Source: Cristatella mucedo
Lineage: Eukaryota; Bryozoa; Phylactolaemata; Cristatellidae
NCBI GenBank assembly: GCA_009760855.2
Contig: WPIO01000072.1
Span: forward strand, 64,001 to 95,000
DNA length: 31,000 nucleotides
Reading direction: 5' to 3'
Shown here: positions 20,771 through 30,625 of the stretch, one piece after another
How the letters are laid out: every line of letters begins with the position of its first letter
Position numbering within the stretch: the stretch's first letter is position 1
Translations under genes and position numbers: made by a program
The notes under the pieces: model-generated
Told to the model about the DNA's origin: nothing
Database searches by the model: none
Seen by the model: the letters and a program-made list of their open reading frames with translations, nothing else

Positions 20771-20882
20771 CGTAGTGAAAAAATTATATGTACCTCATGC
20801 TAATGTGACGGATCCAAGTCGTGTCATGCTTGGATTCGTCGCGAGTGTAAACCACTTTTGCAAATTGGTTTTTTCAGTTAAT

Positions 20883-20984
20883 TGCCACGAGGTAAGGAAA
20901 TAAGTGAATGGTTGAGCCAGTCAATTAACTATCTGCCACGAGGTAAGGAAATAACTGAATGGCTGAGCCAGTCAATTAACTATC
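20883..20984. repeat. 51-bp tandem duplication
   Basis: Two adjacent copies of a 51-bp unit starting TGCCACGAGGTAAGGAAATA and ending CAGTCAATTAACTATC, differing at only a few bases. The 51-bp period keeps a 17-codon frame open, but I see no gene. Confidence 0.93.
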
Positions 20985-21329
20985 ATTTCATTGCCACTGT
21001 CAGAGTACTGCGACGTCATAATCTGCTGTCAGGACACGCCAAAGACGTTAGCAGTATCTTGACAATTCAATTAAAACTGTTCCATGCATTGCCTCCTTTA
21101 ACGTAAATTAACGAATTAACCCGTAAATGTTACTGCTGACGTCATACTCAAAAAAAATTTTTTGCATTTCTTGCCACTGCCAACTTCGTAGGACACCCCA
21201 AGTGTGTGGCTAAACTAAAAGACTTTGTCCTTCGAATTAGTGGTTCTGCTGTGCGACCGACATCGCGTGCTTGGAATTTAGGTTTCGTCATTTGCAGCTG
21301 CCTACATTTTGAAATCTTCATTAAGAAGA

Positions 21330-21498
21330 CTGCCTCCACCGATAGCCATCATGTCTGATCCCTATCGAAGATTAGGGACTGTCTTCCACGGTGGCTTGCA
21401 AAAGATGTAATTAGCTTCCTGGTTCTATCTCGTCTAGGTTATTGCAATTCCAGTTTGGCTGGGCCACCTAAAATAGTCATTAGGCCATTGCAGCTGGT
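21330..21498 (+). mobile_element. Family-2 LINE fragment, left part
   Basis: Reads SLSKIRDCLPRWLAKDVISF and LSRLGYCNSSLAGPPKIVIR, colinear with the family-2 copy at 18595-19150. It stops at CATTGCAGCTGGTG, where a family-1 LINE tail begins in the opposite orientation. Confidence 0.8.
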
Positions 21499-21975
21499 GA
21501 TAATAATAATAATAATAATGCACTTGATAAAGCGCCCTCAGAGAACTCAATCTCTTTCTAGGCACTTTACATTTGCTGCAAAGAGAAATGCGATTGAAAG
21601 GTGAGTAATATCATGCTTTATAAACGACATGAATAACATGGTTAGGGGTGACATGCACAGGGTCAACATGCAAGTGTGGTTAGTGGCAGCAAGCACGGTG
21701 TCAGCACGCATAAGCACATGAAGGACGAATCACAAGGACCCACTAAATGCTGTCCTAAATAGGTGTTTTTAAGTTCTTTTTAAATGTAGTCAAGTCAGGG
21801 GGTGTTGTGACTCAAGTCGGGAGTGAGTTCCAGGCTTTGGGAGCATACGAACTAAATGCACGGTCTCCAAAGGATTTGAGGTTTGTACGAGGTATTTGTA
21901 GACTGTTGGATTCCGAAAAGCGGGTGTTACAATGCTTGGCCTGGTAGGAGAGTAGATTTGAGATAGATGAATATG
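21499..21975 (-). mobile_element. Family-1 LINE insertion inside family-2 LINE
   Basis: Starts with (AAT)n and the reversed hairpin tail. The minus strand codes for [20 protein letters not shown] and [12 protein letters not shown]. It is 5'-truncated at about 21975, where family-2 sequence resumes. Confidence 0.88.
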
Positions 21976-22062
21976 GCTGAAAGGCTGGCTTACAAATCAC
22001 AGAGGTTTGGCTACGTGTCTCCTTTGCTAAAGAGCTAGGACGGTGTCTTGCTTGCTGAAAAA
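21976..22062 (+). mobile_element. Family-2 LINE fragment, right part
   Basis: Reads AERLAYKSQRFGYVSPLLKE, the direct continuation of the left part at 21330-21498 when compared with the uninterrupted copy at 18595-19150. Confidence 0.75.
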
Positions 22063-22067
22063 GCTTT

Positions 22068-23199
22068 AATAATAATAATAATAATGCACTTGATAAAGCG
22101 CCCTCAGAGAACTCAATCTCTCTAGGCGCTTTACATTTGCTGCAAAGGGAAATGCAATTGAATGGTGAGTAATATCATGCTTGATAAACAACATGAATAA
22201 CATGGTTAGGGGTGACATGCACAGGGTCAGCATGCAAATGTCGTTAGTGGCAGCATGCGCAGTGTCAGCATGCATAAGCGCATGAAGGACGAATCATAGA
22301 GACCCACTAAATGCTGCCAGAAATAGGTGCATTTTTAATTTCTTTTTAAATGTGGTCAAGTCAGAGGGATATCGTAACGCAAGTCGGGAGTGAGTTCCAG
22401 GCTTTGGGAGCATACGAACAAAATGCACGGTCTCCAAAGGATTTGAGGTTTGTACGAGGTAGTGGTAAACTGTTGGATTCCGAAAAGCAGGTGGTACGAT
22501 GTACTTGGCCTGGTGGGGGAGTAGATCTGAGAGATAGGCTGGAGCCAAAGAATGAAGGGACCTAAAAGTGAGCAACTAAACCTTGAAGTCGATCTGTTGC
22601 TTGACTGGTAGCCAGTGCAGGTCGGCAAGAAGTGTGTGATGTGACAACTGCGACGCTCACGACAGACAAGTGTCCTGCAGAGTTTTGCGCCAGCTGTAAT
22701 CGCCTGATTGCATATGCCGTTAGGCCAGCAAGCAATGAGTTACAGAAGTCAAGACGGGATGTCACAAATGCCTGGACTTAGACGTGGTATCCTTATCTAA
22801 ACAAGCCCAAATTTTAGCAATGTTATGTAGCTGAAAGTAGGCAGACTTGACTGTGGAGCTGATGTGGTTGTCTAACGAGAGGTCACTTTGGAACATGACA
22901 CCTAGATTTCGAGCTGATTCAACCGGAGATATGCTGGCAGAGCCAATTGTGAGTTTCAGCCTTTCCAATTTCTGAATCGCACTGGGTTTGCCAATAACTA
23001 GTAAGTTAGTTTTGTCATCGTTTAGTTTTAGAAATTTTGCTGCCATCCATGTGCGGATATCATCAATACATGGAGCAAGTGAGTTGAGGGAATTCGAGGT
23101 GCTCGAAGGCTGGAAGGGATCAAAGCAAAGGTACAACTGAGTGTCATCCGCTTAGAAGTGACAGCCTAGATTGTGCTTGGCAATCACATCAGCAAGAGG

Positions 23200-23232
<33 letters not shown>

Positions 23233-24180
23233 AGAGTATAAACCGTGAAAAGAACCGGACCTAGCACGGAGCCCTGAGGTACCCCATATTTCAGAGGTAC
23301 CTCGGCTGATCTTTGTCCATTCACGTCAAAACTCTGGAGTCTCCCACTGAGATATGACCTGAACCACTGCAGAGCAGTGCCAGTGATGCCCAGGCGAAAT
23401 GAGAGGCGCTCTAAGAGAGCTTTGTGGTCGATAGTATCAAAAGCTGCCAAAAGATCGAGCAAAACAAGCAAGAGATACTCTACCCATGTCTGCATTCCTA
23501 AGTAGGTCGTTGTACACCCGAAGCAATGCTAACTCTGTGGAATGATTAGCTCTAAAGCCAGACTGGAACTTACTAGCAAGGTTTGAAGTTTCAATATAAG
23601 AGTTCAGCTGGTCTGCCATGACTCGTTCCAGTGTCTTTGATAGGAATGATAGAAGGGAGACTGAGTGGTTGTTGCTCGAGTTCTCTTGGTCTAGTGTCGC
23701 TTTCTTGTGTCGTGGCCCGACTACAGCTTTTTTGAAAGGTGCTGGGACATGACCCGAGGCTAATTACATATTAATGATATTAGTTATGCATGGCAGCAGT
23801 AGATCAGTGCTACTTAGGAGCAGGACAGTGGGAATAGAGTCCAACGGACTTGGCTTCTTTGATTGGGATGTGCATTTCAGGACTAGATCACTAGTGACCT
23901 TGAATGTAGACATTGACTGCTGCAAGGAATCGAGAGACAGCATTCTAGGGGGGATGCAGCCATCGCAGGGATGGACTCCCTGATCTTGTCTACCTTCTGC
24001 ACAAAGAAGCTAGGGAAGCGATCAGCTAGATCATCACAGGGATCGTCAGGTAAGGAGCTAACCTGGGAGCGATTGAGGAGATGGTTGATCGTCGATATCA
24101 GCATTTTTGGATTGTGCATCTGTGATTCGACAATGTTTTTTTATAAAAGCTAGACTTGACCTTTGCTAGAATCGATTGTT
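22068..24180 (-). pseudogene. Longest family-1 LINE copy: reverse transcriptase and C-terminal region, defective
   Basis: Minus strand, read from about 24180 down. It carries a segment FFVQKVDKIRESI (24000s) before the RT, RT motifs SKFQSGFRANHSTELALLR (23560s) and LLDLLAAFDTIDHKALLERL, and GVPQGSVLGPVLF (23290s). The catalytic box is near 23152 and is followed by [34 protein letters not shown] and [10 protein letters not shown]-type sequence, then the hairpin tail and (AAT)n at 22068-22140. The catalytic F-Y-ADD reads F-stop-ADD (TAA at 23154-23152). A GA-rich expansion at 23195-23236 disrupts the frame just upstream of it. The 5' half with the endonuclease is missing. Confidence 0.9.
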
Positions 24181-24204
24181 CGACCTACAGTAGTCCTAGT
24201 ATGC

Positions 24205-24570
24205 CTGTCGATGGACATTTACTTCGTATGCTCCCAAAGCCGGGAACTCACTTCCGACTTGCGTTACGGCATCCCCCTGACTTTACCACATTTAAAAGAA
24301 ACCAAAAATGCATCTATTTACGACAGTATTTAGTGGGTCCTTGTGATTCGTCCTTTATGTGCTTATTCGTGCTGACACTGTTGCATGCTGCCACTACTCA
24401 CTCTTGCATGCTGACCCTGTGCATGTCACCCCTAACCATGTTATTCATGTTTATCAAGCATGGTATTTCCACCCACCGTTCGATCGTGTTTCCTTGCAGC
24501 AAATGTAAAGCGCCTAGAAAGAGATTGAGTTCTCTGAGGACACTTTATGAAGTGAATTATTATTATTTTT
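24205..24570 (+). mobile_element. Family-1 LINE 3' end fragment
   Basis: CTTCGTATGCTCCCAAAGCC opens the coding end, followed by TTAGTGGGTCCTTGTGATTC, the tail AAATGTAAAGCGCCTAGAAA and TTATTATTATT. It lies head to head with the minus-strand copy ending at 24180. Confidence 0.87.
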
Positions 24571-24572
24571 CT

Positions 24573-24687
<115 letters not shown>

Positions 24688-24715
24688 TCTTACCATTTTA
24701 CTCGACCGCTGTCTC

Positions 24716-24806
24716 TCCCTTGCTTTCTCTCTTTCCCTTGCTTTCTCTCTTTCCCTTGCTTTCTCTCTTTCCCTTGCTTTCTCTCTTTCCCTTGCTTTCT
24801 CTGTCT
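24716..24806. repeat. 18-bp pyrimidine minisatellite
   Basis: Five near-identical copies of TCCCTTGCTTTCTCTCTT between two CT microsatellites. The whole tract is almost pure pyrimidine on the plus strand, so triplex (H-DNA) formation is possible. Confidence 0.92.
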
Positions 24807-24883
24807 CCCTCTTTTTTCTTCTCCCTTGCCACCTCTCTCACTCTTTCCTTTGCTTGTTCACCCTCTTTTTTATCATTCCTCCC

Positions 24884-24944
<61 letters not shown>
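24884..24944. repeat. (CT)n microsatellite
   Basis: Uninterrupted CT run of about 60 bp. Confidence 0.96.
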
Positions 24945-24946
<2 letters not shown>

Positions 24947-24949
24947 GTG

Positions 24950-25475
24950 AAGGGCTGCTTATCACAGTGACTAGTAAGGGTTGCCAGCAGCTTTTTTCTC
25001 ATTCAGCGGAGAAAAGGGGAAAATCGCTGCAGTAGCATTAGGTCAGTCGAGAACGTAAACAGTGAAGACGTCGTTCAGCTCACGATATGTGAAGAGCATG
25101 TGGTTGGTTGTCGACTGTAGCTGGTTCAGCTGAGCTGCTGCAGGTATGCAATTGTGGTGCTGGCTTTGATCTGGTGCTAGCCTGATGACTGCACAGTGCT
25201 GCGACGGCCTTTTGACAGCTAGCCTCAGTAGCGCTGCCTGCATCGTGACCTTATCGGACCTCATATCACTTAATTGTGGCTTGGAAAAGAGTCGTTCTTT
25301 CTCGAGAGGCTATGAGACCGAGCCAGCAGCTGCTGGTGGGCGTGGCGCTCTGTGGAGATTCTGCTGTTCACCTGTACGTCGCCTGCACCCCTCGAGGTCT
25401 GCACCCCTTCAGCCATATGCAGAATCTAGGGTGGCTGCTGTGGTTTTGTGCACACGAGCAGTTTAGCCAGGTTGT
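24950..25475. other. Unassigned GC-richer DNA upstream of gene 2
   Basis: Several overlapping plus-strand frames exist but none has a recognisable motif. It may hold an upstream non-coding exon or regulatory DNA of the 222-codon gene. Confidence 0.3.
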
Positions 25476-25479
25476 CAAG

Positions 25480-25790
25480 TAGCGTATCTTCTCACGAGTC
25501 TAGTGTCTTGCTTAATAGCCAACGACTTTGGAGAGCGTACTAAGCAGTACTCAGCAACGTTGTATTCTCTTCTGGCGTGCAGACGTTGATTGCTAGCAGA
25601 AATCTCTAATCTGTTCACCAACAGGAATGCTGCGCTCCGATTCGCTATTGTCTGGGCTCTCGCCTAGCAATAGAAACGCTGTGCTCTGATCCGCTAGCTA
25701 GCATCGAGGTGCCGGCTTAGTACCAGCATGCAACAACAGTCAGGCGGCTGCACTGCCAGTGGCTGTGATCCTTTACAACTCTCACAAAAC
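25480..25790 (+). mobile_element. Second copy of the LTR-like repeat
   Basis: Parallels 15118-15432 throughout: TTGCTTAATAGCCAACGACT, CAGACGTT, CAGGAATGCTGCGCTCCGAT, CGCTAGCTAGCATCGAGGTG, TTAGTACCAGCATGCAACAA and an end in ACTCTCACAA. The ends are less clear than in the first copy. It lies about 225 bp upstream of the ATG of the 222-codon gene. Confidence 0.6.
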
Positions 25791-26015
25791 GATCGCTACA
25801 AAGTTTATCAGCCGGCCTGTCATCTTAATTGGCTCGCCAGTACACTAAGGTGTCAGCCCCGACTTTGCTTGGAGGGTGCTGTTGCTGCAGCCAAGCAACT
25901 GCCAGACAGACATTACTGGCAGCATGCAAAAGCTGCTCGTTTTGGCAACGTGCCCTGCTGATCGAGTGAGCGAAATGCATGTGAACTTATGTTTCGTTGT
26001 AGAAGCAGACGAGCC

Positions 26016-26201
26016 ATGGGGTCGCCGCTGCGTTCCTTTGAGGCTGACATCGGAGCCAACGCCTATGACATGTCGTTTTTGGACGGCGAAGTTGATTGTA
26101 TGACCGACGTCGACAGAGACTACGTGAGCAACATTCTTGAGCACTGTGATGATGCCAGCAGCGCGGGCGTCTGCTCGTCGTCGAGGCAGCAGGGGCGCTT
26201 G
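26016..26201 (+). CDS. 222-residue gene, exon 1
   Basis: 62 codons, MGSPLRSFEADIGANAYDMS onward, to SSSRQQGRL, then donor GTAAGT in phase 0. Upstream an in-frame ATG at 25989 would add MFRCRSRRA. I prefer 26016 for its context and because TAG at 26000-26002 looks like a splice acceptor. Confidence 0.6.
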
Positions 26202-28276
26202 GTAAGTCCGAAAGAGGCTGCCGCTGCTCATATGAGCGCCACCTCAGGCATGCGCAGAAACCGGTCGACACACCTGCGCTGCTGTGTGAGCACATTCGTC
26301 TGGCAGCCGGCGAGCAAGCTGCCAGCCGTGTCGGGCCGATCCGTCCTCACCACTGCAGCAGCACTAGCTCTTTTGCACTGCTGCGCCATTGCACGCTGTG
26401 CCACCCCCATTGGGGCATGGCACCCGGTTTTCTCCGCTCGGCAGTCTCCTTCGAAGCTGACTCGAAGTTCATTCTTCCAGTGAAGCAGTGACTGGTTGTC
26501 GTTTTCCTTAGCAGGACAGGCGCTCATCTGAAAGAAGCTATGGGGTCGTGCCTCTCATGCCGTCGCCGCCACTACCTCGATCCTCCATCGAACAGCAGGG
26601 CGCCGGTAAGTGGACTGCATGCTGTCGTCCTGAGCAGCTGCTGCCGCCGCCGACTTTAAAATTGTTGGGAAATCTCCCATTGCAATTAGTTCCCAAAACT
26701 AGTGGGGGTTTTCTTCAGGAGGGCATCTGTCCCTGTCGATGTTCGTTTTTACTGTGAGCGCAGTCGCACCCCAATTGCTGCCGCCTGGTCGAAGGATTCA
26801 GATCCACTTTTGGTTTACCTCCACGTCAAGGCTGCCTGTCCTGCAGAGGCTTGGCTGCTCCTTCGGGTGGCACCTGTAGGCAGCCTCGAGTCTCGCGTAC
26901 TTAGTCGGACGGCAAGCACGCATTGGTGGACTTTGGCTTTCTGCCTGTCAGCCGTCTCGGCAAGCCTGGCGTGGCATGAAAACCCGTGCTGGCTGTCATC
27001 TATCTAGCCGGCTTAGCTGTTCTCGTCGGTCGATGTGTGCAACGCTCACTACCTCACTGCTCACTACCTCACTTCGTACGCATTCTGGACTCGGTTTTCG
27101 TGCTGCGCTCAGCTGAGCACCCCCTGCCTTCTCTGTCGTTGATGCCATCACTACGTGGCCTGAATGGGGCCACGGCTAGACTGCTGAGATGTGCAAAGGA
27201 AGAAACTGACTAGGACTAGCTGGCAGCTGCATGGCTACGGGGTGAGCCGCACGCGGAGCGAGCTGTGCGCTCAGGCTCGAGCTGTGCGGTTCTCTGCCTA
27301 CTGTGTCACGCTTGAGGTATCTTAATTCCTCGAGGCTGATGTCGAAGATCGACGGGGGGGGTGGGGCGTGCTGGCATATGCGCTGCTCGGAATGCTGCTG
27401 ACTCTGGCGATGGCACCCTGGTCACCTCCTGGCGCTAGCCGTTCCTCGCTGCTGCAATGTGGCAAGTAGGAGGTAGTGGGTGGGAGGCGCCTTGGCTCAC
27501 AGAGCCTTCAGTTCAAGCATTGGACGTGCAGTGTGCAGAGGGTAGGGAAGTTGAGCTCGCTTTTAAAGCTGCTCGCGTGCTCGGCAGCCGAAATGTGCCA
27601 TCGAGCTGTCGAAAGCTTGCTGCTGTCAACGATGAGCTAAGCAAGGCACACGACCGCGACGACGCACCGGCCAGTCGGCACTCCTCTGTGGCTTTCGAGC
27701 ACGCCTCGCCGCCTTGTTTCGTGCCGCCGAGTGACCGGCTTCTTCACGTAAAACGCTTGCAGAAAACGGGCGCCTCGCTAGATCGAGGCCCGAAGCGAGA
27801 CAGCCAGGGTGTGGGCAGCGTGTGCCCGCCGCTGCCGCTGGCCACGATGGAGCTTCCTTTTCGGCCGCCGAGTCGTCGGCAGAGCTGCAGCTGGCCAGTC
27901 AGCAGCTGGGCATCGAGGTGGGAGTGTGCAGCTGCTGCTGCGCTCTTCCTACCGAGCGTGCAAAGTTGCAGTGGCGCTGCATTGTGCAGCGGTTGCTCTC
28001 TGTCGCCCAACGGTCTGGCTACCTCTGTCGCCCGTGCAGGAGTATGCGCTGTGCCGCAGCAGCAGCAGCGGACCGCAAAGCAAGACCCGGCCTCACCCTT
28101 TGGTCCGACTTCGCAATGATGCCGGCTTGGCAGCAGCTCCGAACGATGCGTATTCTGGATGCGACAGCAGTTGTCAGGAAGAATGGCACACCACGCTTGA
28201 CGGCGACAGCGACTTCTCGGCCAGCGAAAACGAGGCTGGCGGCTGTGGCGTCCCAGGTGGCATGCTGCACCGCTAG
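26016..28276 (+). CDS. Unrecognised four-exon gene, 222 residues
   Basis: Model: 26016-26201, 26515-26605, 27763-27917, 28040-28276. Phases join without conflict (0, then 1, then 0), and donors of exons 1 and 2 are perfect GTAAGT. The start lies in GAGCCATGG, a strong Kozak context, just after TTGTAG, which may end a 5'-UTR intron. The product is probably soluble and largely disordered: acidic N-terminal part (LDGEVDCMTDVDRDYVSNIL, 22-41), Arg/Pro/Ser middle (PLMPSPPLPRSS, 75-86), Ala/Glu/Gln segment (117-144), and a Ser/acidic tail (DGDSDFSASENEAGG). No signal peptide or membrane segment is seen. I do not recognise the family. Support is internal (phase, splice sites, composition), not homology; exon 3 is the least certain because its donor is GTGGGA. 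Confidence 0.55.
26515..26605 (+). CDS. 222-residue gene, exon 2
   Basis: The acceptor TTTTCCTTAGCAG has a clear pyrimidine tract. 30 codons (DRRSSERSYGVVPLMPSPPL then PRSSIEQQGA) and one base, then GTAAGT. Using the TTAG acceptor instead would add one Gln. Confidence 0.6.
27763..27917 (+). CDS. 222-residue gene, exon 3
   Basis: The acceptor CGCTTGCAG is the only AG between an in-frame stop at 27732 and the open frame. It encodes a completed Glu and 51 residues including AAESSAELQLASQQLGIE, then donor GTGGGA in phase 0. A competing longer frame (27457-28119) overlaps it. Confidence 0.45.
28040..28276 (+). CDS. 222-residue gene, exon 4 and stop
   Basis: The acceptor CTCTGTCGCCCGTGCAG is strong. 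78 codons starting EYALCRSSSSG, through NDAYSGCDSSCQEEWHTTLD, to GGMLHR and TAG at 28274-28276. The acidic and serine-rich composition differs sharply from the Arg/Cys-rich alternative frames. Confidence 0.6.
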   Translation, partial: EYALCRSSSSGPQSKTRPHPLVRLRNDAGLAAAPNDAYSGCDSSCQEEWHTTLDGDSDFSASENEAGGCGVPGGMLHR

Positions 28277-29060
28277 GTCTTTCTTTCTGCATGTCGATAG
28301 TTGGCTATGATTGGAAAATGTGGAGCTTGCTGCCCTCTTGGGGACTTGAGCAGGCCTGTAGCCAGGATTCTTTCATCGGGTGTTGCATATTGACCTTGGG
28401 CATTATGAGGGGGACACAAGTATGTGATTTCACATGGCCAATTTCGCTTTCATCACACAGCTTAGTAAACCTGTGCAAGCTTCCTTCCATCTACTCGCCA
28501 CCAATTTACTTAGAGTGCCTTAGTGATTGGATGCCAGGTATCTATTAGATGCTGATTCCTCATTTCAGCTTTGCCACGGATTAGAGTGCAGTGATGACTG
28601 TCGTCTGCCAGTCCTCACAATATTCCATCCAATTTTTTCTTTTTTAGCTGCTCATCGACAAAAAGCTATAGTTACCACCACTTAGTGATTGATTTTGCAG
28701 CTTACTGTAATGACTTTGCTCATATAGCTGTGCTGCTGTGCCGAGCTAGAACAACGAGGAGCAACATGGCTGATCATTTAAGACCAGTAGACACTTGCTG
28801 CATTTTTACCCATAGGTCTCACCGTAAGTCATAGCGCCAGACTATAGAGCTGTTTTTTAAAAGGCAAATATTCTGGCAATATCTTTGTCAGAGAGCTGTA
28901 GAAGGCGTGTGGCGTGCCTCCTTATTGCTCCCTCTAAGCCTGGTGGCTCTCTCTAGTAGCCAGAACCAGAAGTGCCTCTGCAGACGACACGCCACCCAAA
29001 ACCCTCTTTAGAAATAAACACTGGTCTTTGCCTCGAGTATGGCGCAGCTTACAGGCTACT
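28277..29060 (+). other. Probable 3' UTR of the 222-residue gene
   Basis: No repeats or coding motifs seen. AATAAA at 29013-29018, with TGGTCTTTG just after it, is the first good polyadenylation signal downstream of the stop. The assignment rests on position only. Confidence 0.4.
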
Positions 29061-29324
29061 TGGGTTAATTGTCTCTCACGTTGTTGTCTGTCCTAGTTAA
29101 GCATATATTCGGGCAATCCATTTCTATCCAAACAGAGAATTGCTGTTCTAAAGCCGATGCTGGTCTTGTACGTTTTCCTTCTACCACTAATTTGAAGATG
29201 GATGTTATTCGGACAACAAAAGATGTGACATATTCTTGCTGCACTAGCACACTGGGGAATTTGGGCGGACACTCACTGATTTTGGCCGCTATCGGCCGAC
29301 CGTGTTGACACGTACATGCAGTAC

Positions 29325-30115
29325 TAGCAATCATGGCAAACAGGGGCTTACACCTTACGGATTTTATAAAGGGGCAGCTGCTGGCTTCCATTTTTCGAAG
29401 GTTAGCAACCTAGAGATCATTTGGAAGCTGAGGATAAGTGAGAACGCTTTCCGTTATAACATTCGGGAAAATGTCTGTGCTAGAGACGATAAATAGCCTG
29501 TCGGCGGCTGGACCGGATGGTCCGCTCCTGAAAATGGAGTTCCTGAAGGCCCGTTTTTCACTAGCTCGAGTCCATATCAAAACACTGGAGCCTAGAACCG
29601 GGATGATCCTCAGCAAGAGCATGATGAGACGAATTTTAACGAACACGCGCTTGTGACAAGGGTAGCAAAGAAAGCTTTGCTACTGACAAAAGCCCACAAA
29701 GAAGCAAGCCTTGAGTGAGCATGGCAACACAGCCTCTGGACGACCTGAGATTGGGGGCAAGTATTCTTTGCTAAGAAAAAAATAAAATTGTTTGTCTTTT
29801 AGAGCAGCTGCAAACGTCTAGGTTACTGTATCGAGTGCATTATGACTGCTAGACACTAATTTAATTTATCACCAGGACACCGATCTTAAGCCTTCGGCTT
29901 AAGTTGTGCTGCAGTTTGTCGACAAGTCCCCTCATTTCACCTGCTTGTCATGGCAGAGTCAGAGCCTGCACCTTAACCGGATTGAGCATCTATGGTACGA
30001 GGTTCAGTATCGGCTGAGAGCTCTGGGCTGTAGCATCAGATCACCAGCTGAATTACAGGACAAATGGCAAGCGGTTTTGTATGCTATACTATATATCATA
30101 AATCTGAAACTCTAG
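29325..30115 (+). pseudogene. Tc1/mariner transposase relic
   Basis: Pieces in changing frames keep the order of a Tc1-like transposase. There is a helix-turn-helix-like GLTPYGFYKGAAAGFHFSKV near 29345. LLTKAHKEASLE lies near 29680, a typical LLTKAH motif. HQDTDLKP is near 29875, at the place of the second catalytic Asp. SQSLHLNRIEHLWYEVQYRL lies near 29960, corresponding to the SPDLNPIEHLW motif with the third catalytic acid. Stops, frame changes and missing stretches show that it is dead. Terminal inverted repeats were not identified. Confidence 0.85.
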
Positions 30116-30191
30116 TCGGCCCGAAATAAATCTTGTGTTGGACATCCAGGCATCCATAGTTGAGGTAGTTGCGGCACAACTTATGACTGCT

Positions 30192-30245
30192 AGTGTGTGT
30201 GTGTGTGTGTGTGTTTGTGTGTGTGTGTGCGCGTGTGTGTGCGTA
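30192..30245. repeat. (GT)n microsatellite
   Basis: GT run with a few interruptions and a GCGCGTGTGTGTGCG end. Confidence 0.92.
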
Positions 30246-30344
30246 CAGGCGCACACGCATGTACTGACGAGCCTTGGTGGTCATCTCCTTTCAGCAAGCA
30301 ATGAAGGAAGGCCTGCTGCAGGCCTTGAACCTCAATCTATGTAA

Positions 30345-30625
30345 TGAAAGCCTAACACACCTATTTAGGACAGCATTTAGTGGGTCCCTGTGATTCGTCT
30401 TTGATGTGCTTATGCGTGCTGACACTGTGCATGCTGCCACTAACCACATTTGCATGCTGACCCTGTTGCATGTCACCCCTAACCATATTATTCATCTCGT
30501 TTGTTTTTCAAGCATGATTTTACTTACCATTCAATTGCATTTCACTTTACAGCAAATGTAAAGCGCCTAGAGAGAGATTGAGTTCTCTGAGGGCGCTTTA
30601 TCAAGTGAATTATTATTATTATTAC
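30345..30625 (+). mobile_element. Family-1 LINE 3' end fragment
   Basis: From ACACCTATTTAGGACAGCAT through AGTGGGTCCCTGTGATTCGT to the tail AAAGCGCCTAGAGAGAGATT and (ATT)n. The tail is one of the least decayed in the window, implying a fairly recent insertion. Confidence 0.9.

Noticed and set aside
25845-26527. Minus-strand frames antisense to exon 1 and 2 of the 222-residue gene
   Set aside because: They are Arg/Ser-rich shadows without splice or start support.
27457-28119. 220-codon plus-strand frame
   Set aside because: It overlaps exons 3 and 4 of the four-exon model in another frame. Its C-terminal half is Cys/Arg/Pro/Ser-rich, as expected of a shadow frame in GC-rich DNA. Its central part (about 27530-27800) could still be coding, so RNA data should decide.
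29410-29656. Separate small genes on either strand around 29.4-29.7 kb
   Set aside because: The region is covered by the decayed Tc1-like transposase.
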